A stretch of 64,000 nucleotides of DNA from Marininema mesophilum (GCF_900106775.1 NZ_FNNQ01000006.1:1-64000), one strand, 5' to 3'; positions 24,991-34,002 are shown, numbered from the stretch's first letter. A program made the numbers and translations. The notes: a model not told the origin generated them from the sequence alone.

Positions 24991-25343
24991 TGAGGGAGGG
25001 GAAAATACAAAGATTATTGACGATCCTATTTTCTAGCTGGTCAGCAAAAACCAGCTCATTATATACGCCAGACAATCCAGCGAAGGGTCAGTGTGGTGTG
25101 ACTGCTTTAGTCGTACAAGATCTCCTTGCAGGAGAAATTGTAAAGACGAGAGTGGCTGAGGGTTGGCAGTACAATATGATTATCTCAAACAAGCCGTTGA
25201 AAAAGCTTGGTTTGAAGCGGAGGGGTCCCAAGGGTAACACTGACTTGGGTCTTTTTGTTTGGGATGTCCATCATAAAGTATCACTTAACATAAATTTCTA
25301 CGTGTGGACGACCCCTCAAGGTCATGTTATATTCCAAATGTAA
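24990..25343 (+). CDS. YunG-like protein with divergent C-terminus
   Basis: The first 65 residues match YunG-type proteins (SSWSAKTSSLYTPDNPAKGQ, then CGVTALVVQDLLAGEIVKTR), with the conserved Cys of this family. The expected tail (YWNRLxxGxExDLTxxQF) is missing; the sequence changes after AEGWQYN into an unrelated basic stretch. A different frame here reads YDYLKQAVEKAWFEAEGSQG, so a deletion or fusion has probably replaced the end. Function is unknown, and activity is doubtful. It lies just before the biotin operon. Confidence 0.55.
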   Translation: MREGKIQRLLTILFSSWSAKTSSLYTPDNPAKGQCGVTALVVQDLLAGEIVKTRVAEGWQYNMIISNKPLKKLGLKRRGPKGNTDLGLFVWDVHHKVSLNINFYVWTTPQGHVIFQM

Positions 25344-25369
25344 ACCTACAATGAAAAGATCGTTGACAA
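25338..25369 (+). promoter_or_regulatory. Candidate BirA operator of bioADFHC
   Basis: ATGTAAAC at 25338-25345 and GTTGACAA at 25362-25369 form inverted half-sites 16 bases apart, like the BirA box (TTGTnAAC, 14-16 bases, GTTnACAA). It overlaps the end of the YunG-like gene and lies 22 bases before bioA. A second box is found at bioB. Confidence 0.6.
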
Positions 25370-25390
25370 ATCGGAGGAGGATTCAAAGAC

Positions 25391-26734
25391 ATGACCTATG
25401 AGGAGCTCCTGGAAAAGAATCGACGTTATTTATGGAACCCGTTTACACAGATGAAAGAATATTGTGAGGGTGAGCCCCTTATCATCGAACGTGCAGAAGG
25501 GGTAAAACTGATCGATGTAAATGGGAAAGAGTATTACGATGGTAATTCCTCCGTCTGGGTGAACCCCCACGGACACAACCGAGCAGAGATTAATCAAGCG
25601 ATTATTGAACAATTGGATAAAATCGCCCATTCCACGTTGCTTGGTTCAGCCAATGTCCCTTCTATATTACTAGCAGAACGCTTGGTTGGACTTACACCTG
25701 AGCGTCTACAGAAGGTGTTTTATTCGGATAGTGGAGCAACAGCTGTAGAAGTGGCTCTCAAGATGGCATATCTGTATTGGCAGCATCGGGGTCAACCTGA
25801 GCGCCAGCGCTTCCTGAGCATGGGCAACGCTTATCACGGGGACACCGTGGGAGCGGTTAGTGTAGGTGGAATTGATCGTTTTCATGCTGCGTTTCGACAA
25901 CTGATTTTTCCTGTAGAACGAGTGACTTATCCTTATCCGTATCGCTTTCCAGGTACAGAGAAAGAGTGTATGGAATCGTCTTTGCAAGAGTTAAAAGAAA
26001 AGCTAAAGGAGATGGGGAAAGAGATTGCCGCTGTTGTCATAGAACCGATGGTGCAAGGTGCCGGTGGGTTGATTGTCATGCCTAACGGTTTCTTAAAAGA
26101 AGTAGAGCGTCTGTGTCGTCAGTACGGAGTCCTTCTCATTGTTGATGAAGTAGCTACAGGGTTTGGGCGGACAGGAAAGATGTTTGCTTGTGAACATGAA
26201 GGAGTGGAACCGGACCTCCTATGTCTTGGGAAAAAATTGACCGGTGGTTATCTTCCTGTAGCGGCTACGATGGCCTCTAATGAGATTTATGATGCCTTTT
26301 GGGGCGATCATGCTGAGGGGAAAACCTTTTTTCATGGGCATTCGTATACAGGAAACCAACTAGGCTGTGCAGCTGCACTAGCCAGTTTGGAACTATATGA
26401 AAAAGAGAATCGAGTCGGTCATGTACAAGAGCTAGATGAGTGGCTTGGCAGTTTGTTAGCAGAGACGGCAAAGCTTCCCCATGTAGGGGAAGTGCGTCGC
26501 AAAGGTTGGATGGTGGGTATTGAATTGGTGCGGGATCGAGAAACAAAAGAACGTTATCCCTGGGAAGAGGCGATGGGAGCTAGAGTGTGTCGTCATGCGC
26601 GTGAGTTGGGTATGTTGACTCGTCCATTAGGGGACGTGATTACCTTTTTACCGCTGCTCGTATCCACAAAGGAAGAGTTAGAGGCGATGGTGAGCATTCT
26701 CAATCAAGCAATTAGTGAGGTCACAGGTCCGTGA
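25391..26734 (+). CDS. bioA: Adenosylmethionine-8-amino-7-oxononanoate aminotransferase
   Basis: The 447-residue class-III aminotransferase converts KAPA to DAPA in biotin synthesis. It has YYDGNSSVWVNPHGHNR near the start, DEVATGFGRTGKMFACEHE, and the PLP lysine in LCLGKKLTGGYLP. It could use AdoMet or lysine (BioK type) as amino donor; the sequence does not decide. ATG follows CGGAGGAGG. It is the first gene of a five-gene cluster in which the stops and starts overlap. Confidence 0.93.
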   Translation: MTYEELLEKNRRYLWNPFTQMKEYCEGEPLIIERAEGVKLIDVNGKEYYDGNSSVWVNPHGHNRAEINQAIIEQLDKIAHSTLLGSANVPSILLAERLVGLTPERLQKVFYSDSGATAVEVALKMAYLYWQHRGQPERQRFLSMGNAYHGDTVGAVSVGGIDRFHAAFRQLIFPVERVTYPYPYRFPGTEKECMESSLQELKEKLKEMGKEIAAVVIEPMVQGAGGLIVMPNGFLKEVERLCRQYGVLLIVDEVATGFGRTGKMFACEHEGVEPDLLCLGKKLTGGYLPVAATMASNEIYDAFWGDHAEGKTFFHGHSYTGNQLGCAAALASLELYEKENRVGHVQELDEWLGSLLAETAKLPHVGEVRRKGWMVGIELVRDRETKERYPWEEAMGARVCRHARELGMLTRPLGDVITFLPLLVSTKEELEAMVSILNQAISEVTGP

Positions 26735-27468
26735 TTCGAGGACGCGGTTTTTTTGTGACGGCAACGGACACAGGAGTTGGGAAAACGAGGATTACGGCTG
26801 GACTTGCTCGTGCACTAGGAAATCGTGGGTATCGGGTCGGAGTGATGAAGCCAGTGCAAAGTGGACATCTTCGTGAGGATCCAGCTGGTGATGGGATGTT
26901 ATTGAAGGAATGGAGCGGTGTATCCTCTTCCATCGAGGAGGTCGCTCCGTATTGTTGGCCGACTCCTGTGGCTCCTGGTCTAGCGGCCCAGATGGCCGGA
27001 GAGTCTCTGGATCGCTCTGTCCTCTTGGAGCGAGTCGAGAAATTAGCTGAGAAATGGGATGTGCTTCTCATCGAAGGGGCGGGTGGATGGTTTGTACCGA
27101 TGGGGGAGGGTTGGACGATTGCTGATTTAGCGGTAGATATCGGATGGCCTACCCTGATCGTAGCTCGTCCTGGATTGGGGACAGTCAATCATACTGCTCT
27201 TACCTCACTAGCGATTCGAGCTCGTGGTTTAGAGCCGGCTGGTGTGATTCTAAACGGGTTGAAAAAAGGGGATAGGGCCCCTGATCTTCCACATAACCCG
27301 CGACTCATCGAGGAAGTAGCAAAGGTGCCTGTTTTAGGGGCGATTCCTTGGGGAAATGAGCGGCCTACAGCTGTGGAATTAAAGGAAGAATTTCAACAGG
27401 ATCTCCCTATCGACCGATTGGTTCATTTGTTAGATGACGCGAAGAATTGGCGAGGTGAGAATGAATGA
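26731..27468 (+). CDS. bioD: Dethiobiotin synthetase
   Basis: The 245-residue enzyme closes the ureido ring of dethiobiotin with ATP and CO2. It has the P-loop TDTGVGKTRITAG and the family signatures MKPVQSG and IEGAGGWFVPMG. The GTG start overlaps the bioA stop by 4 bases, and bioF starts in its own stop. The family length is normal. Confidence 0.95.
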   Translation: MIRGRGFFVTATDTGVGKTRITAGLARALGNRGYRVGVMKPVQSGHLREDPAGDGMLLKEWSGVSSSIEEVAPYCWPTPVAPGLAAQMAGESLDRSVLLERVEKLAEKWDVLLIEGAGGWFVPMGEGWTIADLAVDIGWPTLIVARPGLGTVNHTALTSLAIRARGLEPAGVILNGLKKGDRAPDLPHNPRLIEEVAKVPVLGAIPWGNERPTAVELKEEFQQDLPIDRLVHLLDDAKNWRGENE

Positions 27469-28646
27469 GTACCTGGGATGAGGAGATTCGCCAGCGGATG
27501 GCAGCGATCCGGAAACAAGGACGTTTACGGGAGTCGATTACCACTGGAGAGGCCGCTCAACCTGTGGTGGTAAGAGAGGGGAAACGTCTTATCAATTTAT
27601 CCTCCAACAACTATCTCGGTCTAGCAGGACATCCAGCAATTATTTCTGCTCAGCAGCAGGGAGCAGAACAGGGTGCAGGAGCGACTGCTTCCAGGCTGAT
27701 CGTAGGTTATTCTCCAGAGACAGCGGCCCTTGAGGCACAATTGGCTACGTATAAGGGATGCGAAGACGCATTAATATTTACAAGTGGATACACAGCCAAT
27801 GTTGGTGTGCTATCAGCCTTGCTCCGTAGGAACGATGGGGTGTTTAGTGATCGTCTCAATCATGCCAGTATCGTCGATGGAATCCGATTGAGTGGGGCAC
27901 GACCTTATCGCTATCGTCATCGGGATCTTAATCATTTGGAAGCACAGTTAAAAGAAGCAGATCGGCTAGGTATTCGTAATCGTTTAATTGTGACAGATAC
28001 CGTATTTAGTATGGATGGGGATATTGCTCCCTTAAGAGAAATCATCCATTTGAAGGAGAAGTATGGGGCCGCCCTGATGGTCGATGATGCTCATGGTAGT
28101 GGGGTATTTGGCCCAGAGGGAAAAGGGACAGCCTATCAGCTCGGTGTAGCGGATGGGGTGGATCTTCACATGGGAACCTTTAGCAAAGCCTATGGTGTCT
28201 ATGGTGCCTATGTTGCAGGTAAAAAAGAGTGGCTCCACTATCTGGTGAATACCTGCCGGAGTCTAATTTACACGACAGCCCTTCCTCCTACGATGATCGC
28301 AGGGATTACTACTTCCCTGGAGCTGATACGACAGGGAGAAGATTTACGAAGGGATTTAGCAGAAAAGAGCAGTATGTTTCGTAATCAGCTTCGCCAAGCA
28401 GGATTTGATACGGGCGAGTCCATGACGCAAATTGTTCCGATCATGGTAGGTGGATCAGACCAAACGTTGCAATATAGTCGACTCCTCAGTGAGCGGGGAG
28501 TGCTTTCTGTAGGGATTCGTCCCCCGACGGTGCCTGATGGAGAAGCACGGCTTCGCTTCTCCTTGATGGCAACGATGAAGGAGCAGGAGTTACAGGAATC
28601 CATTACAGTGATTGTGGATACTGGCCGGGAACTTGGGGTGATTTAA
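27465..28646 (+). CDS. bioF: 8-amino-7-oxononanoate synthase
   Basis: This 393-residue PLP enzyme of the alpha-oxoamine synthase family joins pimeloyl-ACP/CoA and alanine to KAPA. It has INLSSNNYLGLAGHP, DDAHGSGVFGPEGKG and the PLP lysine in GTFSKAYGVYGAYV. ATG overlaps the bioD stop (ATGA) and the stop overlaps bioH. Confidence 0.95.
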   Translation: MSTWDEEIRQRMAAIRKQGRLRESITTGEAAQPVVVREGKRLINLSSNNYLGLAGHPAIISAQQQGAEQGAGATASRLIVGYSPETAALEAQLATYKGCEDALIFTSGYTANVGVLSALLRRNDGVFSDRLNHASIVDGIRLSGARPYRYRHRDLNHLEAQLKEADRLGIRNRLIVTDTVFSMDGDIAPLREIIHLKEKYGAALMVDDAHGSGVFGPEGKGTAYQLGVADGVDLHMGTFSKAYGVYGAYVAGKKEWLHYLVNTCRSLIYTTALPPTMIAGITTSLELIRQGEDLRRDLAEKSSMFRNQLRQAGFDTGESMTQIVPIMVGGSDQTLQYSRLLSERGVLSVGIRPPTVPDGEARLRFSLMATMKEQELQESITVIVDTGRELGVI

Positions 28647-29365
28647 TGCCAGGACAGGGTTCTGTGCTATGGTTGTCAGGATGGTCTGTCGATTCCTCGG
28701 TGTGGGATGATGTGATCGAGGGATTATCCCACGAAATGGTGCATCGGAAAGTCGATTTTAATGGCTGTACGAATGTGGAAGAGATGTTTCAGAGGGTTGA
28801 AACGGTGCTCGCACTTCTGCCTTCTCCAGTACGAATCGTTGGGTGGTCGTTAGGCGCATTAGTCGCGCTGGAGCTCGCTCATCGATGGAAAGGGCACATC
28901 CATCAGCTTTTTCTAATCGGATCTACTGGACGATTTGTACGAGGAGAGGATCTTCCTGGTTGGGATCAGCGGGTTCTTGGCCGGATGGAGAGGCGTTTGG
29001 ATAAGGATATGGTAGGGACGTTAAACGACTTTGATTCTCTATTGTTTTCTAAAGCCGAGAGTGATCGTGGGGAAGAGAAACGGTGGCGTGTTTTCCGGCA
29101 GAGGACTCCATCAGAAGGGAGTATGATCGGGGGATTGCAGATGTTAGCCGCCTTTGATTGGTATCAATGGGATGTATCCTTGGCAATCGACACTCATTTG
29201 TTGAGTGGACAGGAGGATCGAGTATGTCAACCTGAAGGGGCGATTCAACTTTATAAAACGCTCCCTAGCGCCACCCTAAGTTTGTGGGAAGGGGTGGGGC
29301 ATCTCCCCTTTTGGACGCAGCAGGAACAGTTTCGGGAGTGGTTAGAAGAGAGGATGAAGACATAG
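28646..29365 (+). CDS. bioH: BioH-type carboxylesterase
   Basis: The 239-residue alpha/beta hydrolase has the nucleophile elbow GWSLGALVALE, a later SGQEDRVCQP Asp region and the histidine in EGVGHLPFW. By position between bioF and bioC it most likely frees pimeloyl-ACP from its methyl ester. Sequence alone cannot separate it from other esterases. The start overlaps the bioF stop by 1 base. Confidence 0.8.
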   Translation: MPGQGSVLWLSGWSVDSSVWDDVIEGLSHEMVHRKVDFNGCTNVEEMFQRVETVLALLPSPVRIVGWSLGALVALELAHRWKGHIHQLFLIGSTGRFVRGEDLPGWDQRVLGRMERRLDKDMVGTLNDFDSLLFSKAESDRGEEKRWRVFRQRTPSEGSMIGGLQMLAAFDWYQWDVSLAIDTHLLSGQEDRVCQPEGAIQLYKTLPSATLSLWEGVGHLPFWTQQEQFREWLEERMKT

Positions 29366-30165
29366 TGATTGATAACGCAGCCGTATCGCTACGATTTGGT
29401 TGCGCATCGTTGACCTATGATCAGCATGCGAGTGTGCAACGAGAGATGGCTATAGAACTCATAGAGCGTATCCGTGGAATACCCTTGGGAAAAGGTAAAC
29501 GGATTTTGGAGATTGGTTGTGGGACGGGCTATCTTACCGAAAAGCTGTTAGGAATGTTTCCCGATGCGACTATTACCGCGCTAGATATCTCCTGGGAAAT
29601 GGTAGAGAGAGCGAAGAAGTGTGTTGGGAAACAGGTTACCTTTTCGATCAGAGATGCAGAGCAGATGGATTGGGAGAAAGAAGGCCCCTTTGACCTGATT
29701 GTCTCCAATGCGGCTGTACAGTGGTTTTCCCAGCCGGATGAGACATTTTCCCATCTCATTCGTGGGCTTTCCAAGGGAGGATGGTTCATCGCTTCTACGT
29801 TTGGTGCAAAGACCTTTAATGAATTACATACGCTATTCAGGGAGGTTGAAGAGGAACGAGGATTACCCTTTGAACAACATGGCTTAGCACTTCAGGGCAG
29901 GGGGGAGTGGGAGAAAAGGATGGTCGGTGCAGGATTTACTGATACCCAAACGATAGCACAAACCTATCTTGCTAATTACGAACATGCTCGTGGCTTTGTG
30001 CGAGCGATTCGAGGGATGGGTGCCACTCACAGTGAGTCCAACCATTCCCTGATCGCTGCTGGAAGACTACTATCAGAGGTGCTTCGACGTTATGACCTTC
30101 GCTATCCTTCGGATGATGGAGTTTATGCGACCTACGAAGGGTTATGGATGTGGGGAAGAAGATAG
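29365..30165 (+). CDS. bioC: Malonyl-ACP O-methyltransferase
   Basis: The 266-residue class-I methyltransferase has the SAM motif ILEIGCGTGYLTEKL, the acidic ALDISWEM, and the BioC features SLTYDQHASVQREMA at the N-terminus and DDGVYATYEGLW at the C-terminus. It masks malonyl-ACP as a methyl ester so that fatty-acid synthase makes pimeloyl-ACP. The GTG start overlaps the bioH stop by 1 base. A second BioC lies after bioB. Confidence 0.88.
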   Translation: MIDNAAVSLRFGCASLTYDQHASVQREMAIELIERIRGIPLGKGKRILEIGCGTGYLTEKLLGMFPDATITALDISWEMVERAKKCVGKQVTFSIRDAEQMDWEKEGPFDLIVSNAAVQWFSQPDETFSHLIRGLSKGGWFIASTFGAKTFNELHTLFREVEEERGLPFEQHGLALQGRGEWEKRMVGAGFTDTQTIAQTYLANYEHARGFVRAIRGMGATHSESNHSLIAAGRLLSEVLRRYDLRYPSDDGVYATYEGLWMWGRR

Positions 30166-30174
30166 AGCATGAAG

Positions 30175-30226
30175 AAAAAGGCTGATTCTCACAGAGCATG
30201 TTTTGCTCGATAGAATCAGCCTTTTT
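30175..30226. terminator. Bidirectional terminator between bioC and ptsI
   Basis: AAAAAGGCTGATTCT and AGAATCAGCCTTTTT form a 15-bp perfect stem between two convergent stops. Confidence 0.9.
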
Positions 30227-30231
30227 CATGG

Positions 30232-31950
30232 TTATTTTACTAATTGAGATTGAACTAATTGACGAACTGCTTCTGGGCTTTCCTGACGCAGGGCTTCCTC
30301 TGCCAGTTTCTGAGCAGATTCACTATGAAGAGGGCGAATCTTTTCTTTTATTTCTGGAATGGCACCTGCGCTCATCGATAGTTCATCAAGACCCAGCCCA
30401 ATGAGGATTTCGGTCATCTGTGAATCCCCAGCCAGCTCTCCACACATTCCAGCTACAATGCCAGCCTCCCGCGCAGCATCACAGGTTTTTTTCACTAACC
30501 GGAGAACTGCAGGGTGTGCAGCATCATAGAGGTGAGCTACCTGTTCATTGCCACGATCAGCAGCAAGGGTGTATTGAGTGAGATCGTTGGTACCAATGCT
30601 CATAAAGTCCACTTCTTTAGCCAATACATCGGCATAGATCGCGGCAGCAGGTACTTCAACCATAATCCCTACTTTGATGGAATCTGCGATGGGAATATTC
30701 GACTGCATCAATTCGGTCCGACATTCAGCCAGTAGTGCTTTTGCCTCTCGGATCTCTGATAAATTCTCCACCATCGGTAACATAATCCACAGATCTCCAT
30801 GGATACTGGAGCGAAGGAGGGCCTTTAGTTGGGTTTTAAAAATTTCTGGGTTGGCGAGGCAGTAACGAATCGCTCGATGCCCTAAAAAGGGATTCTCCTC
30901 GGTAGGAAGATTTGCGTAGGGGAGATCTTTATCCCCTCCGATATCAAGGGTACGAATGACGACGGGCTTATCACCAAATGCTTTAAGAACACGGCTATAA
31001 GCTTGGGTTTGCTCCTCTTCCGTAGGCCAGTTGTCGTTTTCTAAATAAAGGAACTCTGTCCGAAATAGTCCGATTCCCTCAGCACCGTTTGCGATAGCTT
31101 GATCCACGTCGCTTGGGCTACCGATATTGGCGAATACTTGCATTCGCTTGCCGTCAGCAGTTTCTGCATCCATGTCTGCTTTTTTTAAGGCTTCCTCCCG
31201 TTGCTGTTGATGGCGTTTAATCACTATACAAGTCTCAATTTTTTTCTGGGGAGTCGGGTTTTTCTCGACGGTACCCGCATCGCCATCAATGACAAGGGTG
31301 TCTCCGTCAATGAATTCCTCTATCTTTTCTCCTAATCCCAGGACAGCAGGTATTCCTAAGGTACGTGCCATGATCGCCGCATGAGCGGTCTTTGACCCAC
31401 GAGCGGTCACCATTGCCACAACTCCAGGGGGGAATTGTGCGGTATCCGATGGGGCAAGCTCTGGTGCAACGACGATGCTATCCGGTTGGATCGATAAGGG
31501 ATCAAAGGGCGTTATGCCTGCTAGAAGGAGGAGAATACGATTACCTACATCTCGAATATCATCTGCTCGAGCTTGCATATATTCATCGGGGAGGGACGAG
31601 AGCATCTCGGCCATCTGTGTAGTGACTTCGTTACAGGTGAGGGATGCATTTTTTTGGTGCTTTTGAATCCGTTGTTTCATCTCACCGATGTAAGCAGGAT
31701 CATCTAAAAAGGCGATATGAGCATCGAAGATAGCTGCGGCTTCTTCCCCCATCCGATCCACAGTGGTTTTGCGCAGATGCTCAATCTGCTGCCTTGCGAC
31801 CTGAACAGCTTCATCCAAACGTTCGACTTCTGCAACAGGGTCGGAGATACTACTGTTATCTATCTCTGGTTTCTCTTTTCGCCACCAGACGACATGGCCA
31901 ATAGCTAAGCCTGGTGCTGCGCTGATTCCTTGGTAGTGTTCCGCGGTCAT
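30232..31950 (-). CDS. ptsI: PTS enzyme I (phosphoenolpyruvate-protein phosphotransferase)
   Basis: The 572-residue enzyme takes phosphate from PEP and passes it to HPr. It has GISAAPGLAIG at the N-terminus, the phospho-histidine in ARGSKTAHAAIMAR, and the PEP-binding barrel with GIGLFRTEFLY, MVEVPAA and SIGTNDLTQYTLAADRGN. Ala/Thr before the His replace the usual Ser/Thr but the His is kept. ATG at 31950 is 9 bases after AGAGG. ptsH is immediately upstream on the same strand. Confidence 0.95.
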   Translation of the reverse strand: MTAEHYQGISAAPGLAIGHVVWWRKEKPEIDNSSISDPVAEVERLDEAVQVARQQIEHLRKTTVDRMGEEAAAIFDAHIAFLDDPAYIGEMKQRIQKHQKNASLTCNEVTTQMAEMLSSLPDEYMQARADDIRDVGNRILLLLAGITPFDPLSIQPDSIVVAPELAPSDTAQFPPGVVAMVTARGSKTAHAAIMARTLGIPAVLGLGEKIEEFIDGDTLVIDGDAGTVEKNPTPQKKIETCIVIKRHQQQREEALKKADMDAETADGKRMQVFANIGSPSDVDQAIANGAEGIGLFRTEFLYLENDNWPTEEEQTQAYSRVLKAFGDKPVVIRTLDIGGDKDLPYANLPTEENPFLGHRAIRYCLANPEIFKTQLKALLRSSIHGDLWIMLPMVENLSEIREAKALLAECRTELMQSNIPIADSIKVGIMVEVPAAAIYADVLAKEVDFMSIGTNDLTQYTLAADRGNEQVAHLYDAAHPAVLRLVKKTCDAAREAGIVAGMCGELAGDSQMTEILIGLGLDELSMSAGAIPEIKEKIRPLHSESAQKLAEEALRQESPEAVRQLVQSQLVK

Positions 31951-31983
31951 CAAGTTCATCCTCTCTAAACGAAGAGTTCATGG

Positions 31984-32250
31984 TTAATCACTTAATTGAG
32001 TTGTGATCAATTGCTGTAGTGCTTGTACCGCCTCGGTTGCGTCTTCTCCGTCAGCACGGATGATCAATTCATCTCCCTTACCAACAGAGAGGGACATCAC
32101 ACCGAGAAGGCTCTTGGCATCTGCTTCTTGGGTTCCTTTGATCAGTTGAATGGTACTTTGGAATGAACCGGCTTCTTTCACAAGTTGGGCAGCGGGCCGT
32201 GCATGAAGACCGGTTTCATTCTGGATGGTCACTTTTTCTTCGTAGTTCAT
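31984..32250 (-). CDS. ptsH: Phosphocarrier protein HPr
   Basis: The 88-residue HPr has the active-site histidine in NETGLHARPAAQLV and the regulatory serine in ADAKSLLGVMSL, the target of HPr kinase in low-GC Gram-positives; carbon catabolite control through CcpA is therefore likely. ATG at 32250 follows GAGG; upstream in-frame codons form an untranslated extension. Confidence 0.93.
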   Translation of the reverse strand: MNYEEKVTIQNETGLHARPAAQLVKEAGSFQSTIQLIKGTQEADAKSLLGVMSLSVGKGDELIIRADGEDATEAVQALQQLITTQLSD

Positions 32251-32680
32251 GGTAATTCCTCGCTTCATTGTTAAATTTGGAAAATGCTCGGGAATCGATG
32301 GGGAAAGAGATTGGCCTGTATCCATAAAAGTGAATTGCGTGTAAAGGACTTGGGATGTAAGTAGGATCAGCAAACGAGGGCGATACCTCGATAATTAAGA
32401 GAACTTCTATTTCTAGCGTAAGTTTGAAGACGAGTAGCTAAAACTGTGAAGAAGTTCCTAAAAGACAAAGAAGTAACGAAGTGGTCGCACATCTCATGGT
32501 GGCTCCGTTCCTAAGAGGAAGAATACATTCGTTATTCTTGCCTGGGTCAATTTCCTTATGCAAACCACTAAAATTGATAAAAACGGTTATGCATAAATAT
32601 AAAGCAAGTTTCATGTCGAAAAGAAATCCCGCCTGGAATGACAGGGTTTCTTGATTTGTTTTTTAGTTTGCACAGCTGGG
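32251..32680. other. Gap upstream of ptsH
   Basis: No supported coding frame is seen. It should contain the ptsH promoter, but I could not place one. At 32621-32658 AAGAAATCCC and GGGTTTCTT form a stem with T runs on both sides that could end transcription from either direction. Confidence 0.35.
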
Positions 32681-32935
32681 TCAGATAAGAGTGACGGATT
32701 GTTGTTTTACGATAGAGGTTGGAGGCTGGATGAGAGAGGCTAAATCTGCAACACACTCCTTTGGATAATCAATATGAAGGGGAGGAGAAAGGTCGTCCTG
32801 TATTCGTTTCCATGAAGGGATGGAAGTGACTTTCTTGAGGTAGATGAAGGTTGTGTGCTAACTCCTCCGCAGTAATCCCGTTATCCCCAGCAAGATTCGA
32901 GGTTTTTTCCACATGTTCTAGCTGGGTCACAATAG
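32681..32935 (-). pseudogene. Decayed gene fragment
   Basis: The minus strand reads as protein in two frames. One gives QLEHVEKTSNLAGDNGITAE then ELAHNLHLP, resembling the N-terminal helix-turn-helix of PTS-type regulators. The other, beginning about 40 bases later, gives IQDDLSPPLHIDYPKECVAD followed by LASLIQPPTS, ending at a TGA. Neither frame spans the whole region and no start has a ribosome binding site. A frameshifted, internally deleted regulator is a guess. Confidence 0.3.
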
Positions 32936-33014
32936 CTCACACCATACCCTCTCATCATACACACTTTACACAGATAAATTCAAATGGATTTATACGAGTA
33001 GTAGAGTAATTTGC

Positions 33015-33035
33015 GTAATATAAACCTTATATTAC
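33015..33035. promoter_or_regulatory. Perfect 9-bp inverted repeat, operator-like
   Basis: GTAATATAA, ACC, TTATATTAC is a perfect palindrome 18 bases upstream of the mini-gene start. Its position is right for an operator overlapping a promoter or start site. No second copy was seen. Confidence 0.5.
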
Positions 33036-33053
33036 CAATCTAGGAATGGTGAA

Positions 33054-33206
33054 GTGAAAAACCATAAGCTAACCAACTCGATTATAGACGTTGCCATGCT
33101 CACCTACAAGTCAGCCTGGCAGGAAAAACGTGGGTATAGTAGGGAAACGGTACCCCTTCCAGTCAGCGACGCTTTTCTGGGTGGTTACTGCAACAAAGGT
33201 GCATAA
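33054..33206 (+). CDS. Mini-gene, 50 aa, unknown
   Basis: A GTG lies 8 bases after AGGA and starts a 50-codon frame (KNHKLTNSIIDVAMLTYKSA ... SDAFLGGYCNKGA). A perfect palindrome precedes it and a strong terminator follows 30 bases after the stop, so a discrete transcript is likely. The product is polar, with no membrane segment, and no family is recognised. A regulatory RNA is the alternative. Confidence 0.4.
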   Translation: MKNHKLTNSIIDVAMLTYKSAWQEKRGYSRETVPLPVSDAFLGGYCNKGA

Positions 33207-33234
33207 AAAGTACTGAGATAATTGTTACTATTAA

Positions 33235-33282
33235 ATAAGCCCATCACCTTTAAAATACTCTGGAGATGGGCTTATATCTTTT
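33235..33282 (+). terminator. Terminator of the mini-gene
   Basis: ATAAGCCCATC and GATGGGCTTAT form an 11-bp stem followed by a T-rich tract. Confidence 0.75.
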
Positions 33283-33361
33283 ATTTTTAAGTACATGCTT
33301 TTTGGCCCAAGACGAGAACCTGCGACTGTCTATTTCGAAAGTCATATTTGGCCCCCTGTTC

Positions 33362-33469
33362 TCATTTTCCTAGATACGAAAAGAGAAAAATCAGTAGAGC
33401 TATGGCACCAACTAGAACGACAAGCAAAAAAGTTAGGCAGCCACACCCACCTTTAAATAGGCTCTTCAT
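33362..33469 (-). CDS. Membrane miniprotein, 35 aa
   Basis: ATG at 33469 lies about 11 bases after AAGGAG. The product starts MKSLFKGGCGC and continues as one hydrophobic helix (LTFLLVVLVGAIALLIFLFS) ending YLGK. It resembles single-span small membrane proteins that are common in sporulating Bacillales. Function is unknown. An overlapping six-codon frame starts four bases earlier. Confidence 0.5.
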   Translation of the reverse strand: MKSLFKGGCGCLTFLLVVLVGAIALLIFLFSYLGK

Positions 33470-33561
33470 CCATTGTCACTCTCCTTGTAGGTAAGGTTGC
33501 CGTACTAGATTGATTATAAGCCAACTTCCTGACCTGTCGCAAGAAGACTTAGGCATATTTC

Positions 33562-34002
33562 TTATTTATATTTACAAGATCGGATAGATGTTTCTTCAAA
33601 TATTTGTATCCATTCACCATATGCTGCTATCCACTGAGATCCATATTTTCGAGGCCATGTAGAACCCTGTTTAACAGCTCTTCGGGCTAATCTACAAGCC
33701 CAACTATTACTAATACCATATCGTTCAGCTGCTTTGGAACATGAAATCCAGTTTGCTTGCATTTCTCTTATTTCCTCATGACCGTTACTTGTTATTTCAA
33801 TATGTTTTCTTGTTTTTCTGACCTTTTTATTAACAGGCTTTAAAATAACCTCCCACTTATCTAGAGGAGCTTCCCAAGCACGTCCTCGTTTTACCGGAAA
33901 TTCTTCTCCTCTTTCTTTTGCTTCTCGCGCTAGTCGTGCTATGTAGCTTTTTTCTAACCTAAAAAGTTTAGATGCATCAGTAGTCGTTATGTATTCATCC
34001 AT
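33562..34002 (-). CDS. Tandem HTH protein
   Basis: The 146-residue product contains two copies of one helix-turn-helix-like unit of about 47 residues: SKLFRLEKSYIARLAREAKE with EFPVKRGRAWEAPLDKWE, and KAAERYGISNSWACRLARRA with TWPRKYGSQWIAAYGEW. They share LAR, P, G and W positions, so an internal duplication is clear. A basic linker (KPVNKKVRKTRKH) joins them. It is probably a DNA-binding protein, perhaps of phage or plasmid origin given its AT-rich codons. ATG at 34002 follows AGGTGA. Confidence 0.6.
   Translation of the reverse strand: MDEYITTTDASKLFRLEKSYIARLAREAKERGEEFPVKRGRAWEAPLDKWEVILKPVNKKVRKTRKHIEITSNGHEEIREMQANWISCSKAAERYGISNSWACRLARRAVKQGSTWPRKYGSQWIAAYGEWIQIFEETSIRSCKYK

Noticed and set aside
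29284..29364. Upstream extension of bioC
   Set aside because: It lies in the bioH coding region; the GTG at 29365 fits the overlap pattern of the operon and the family start.
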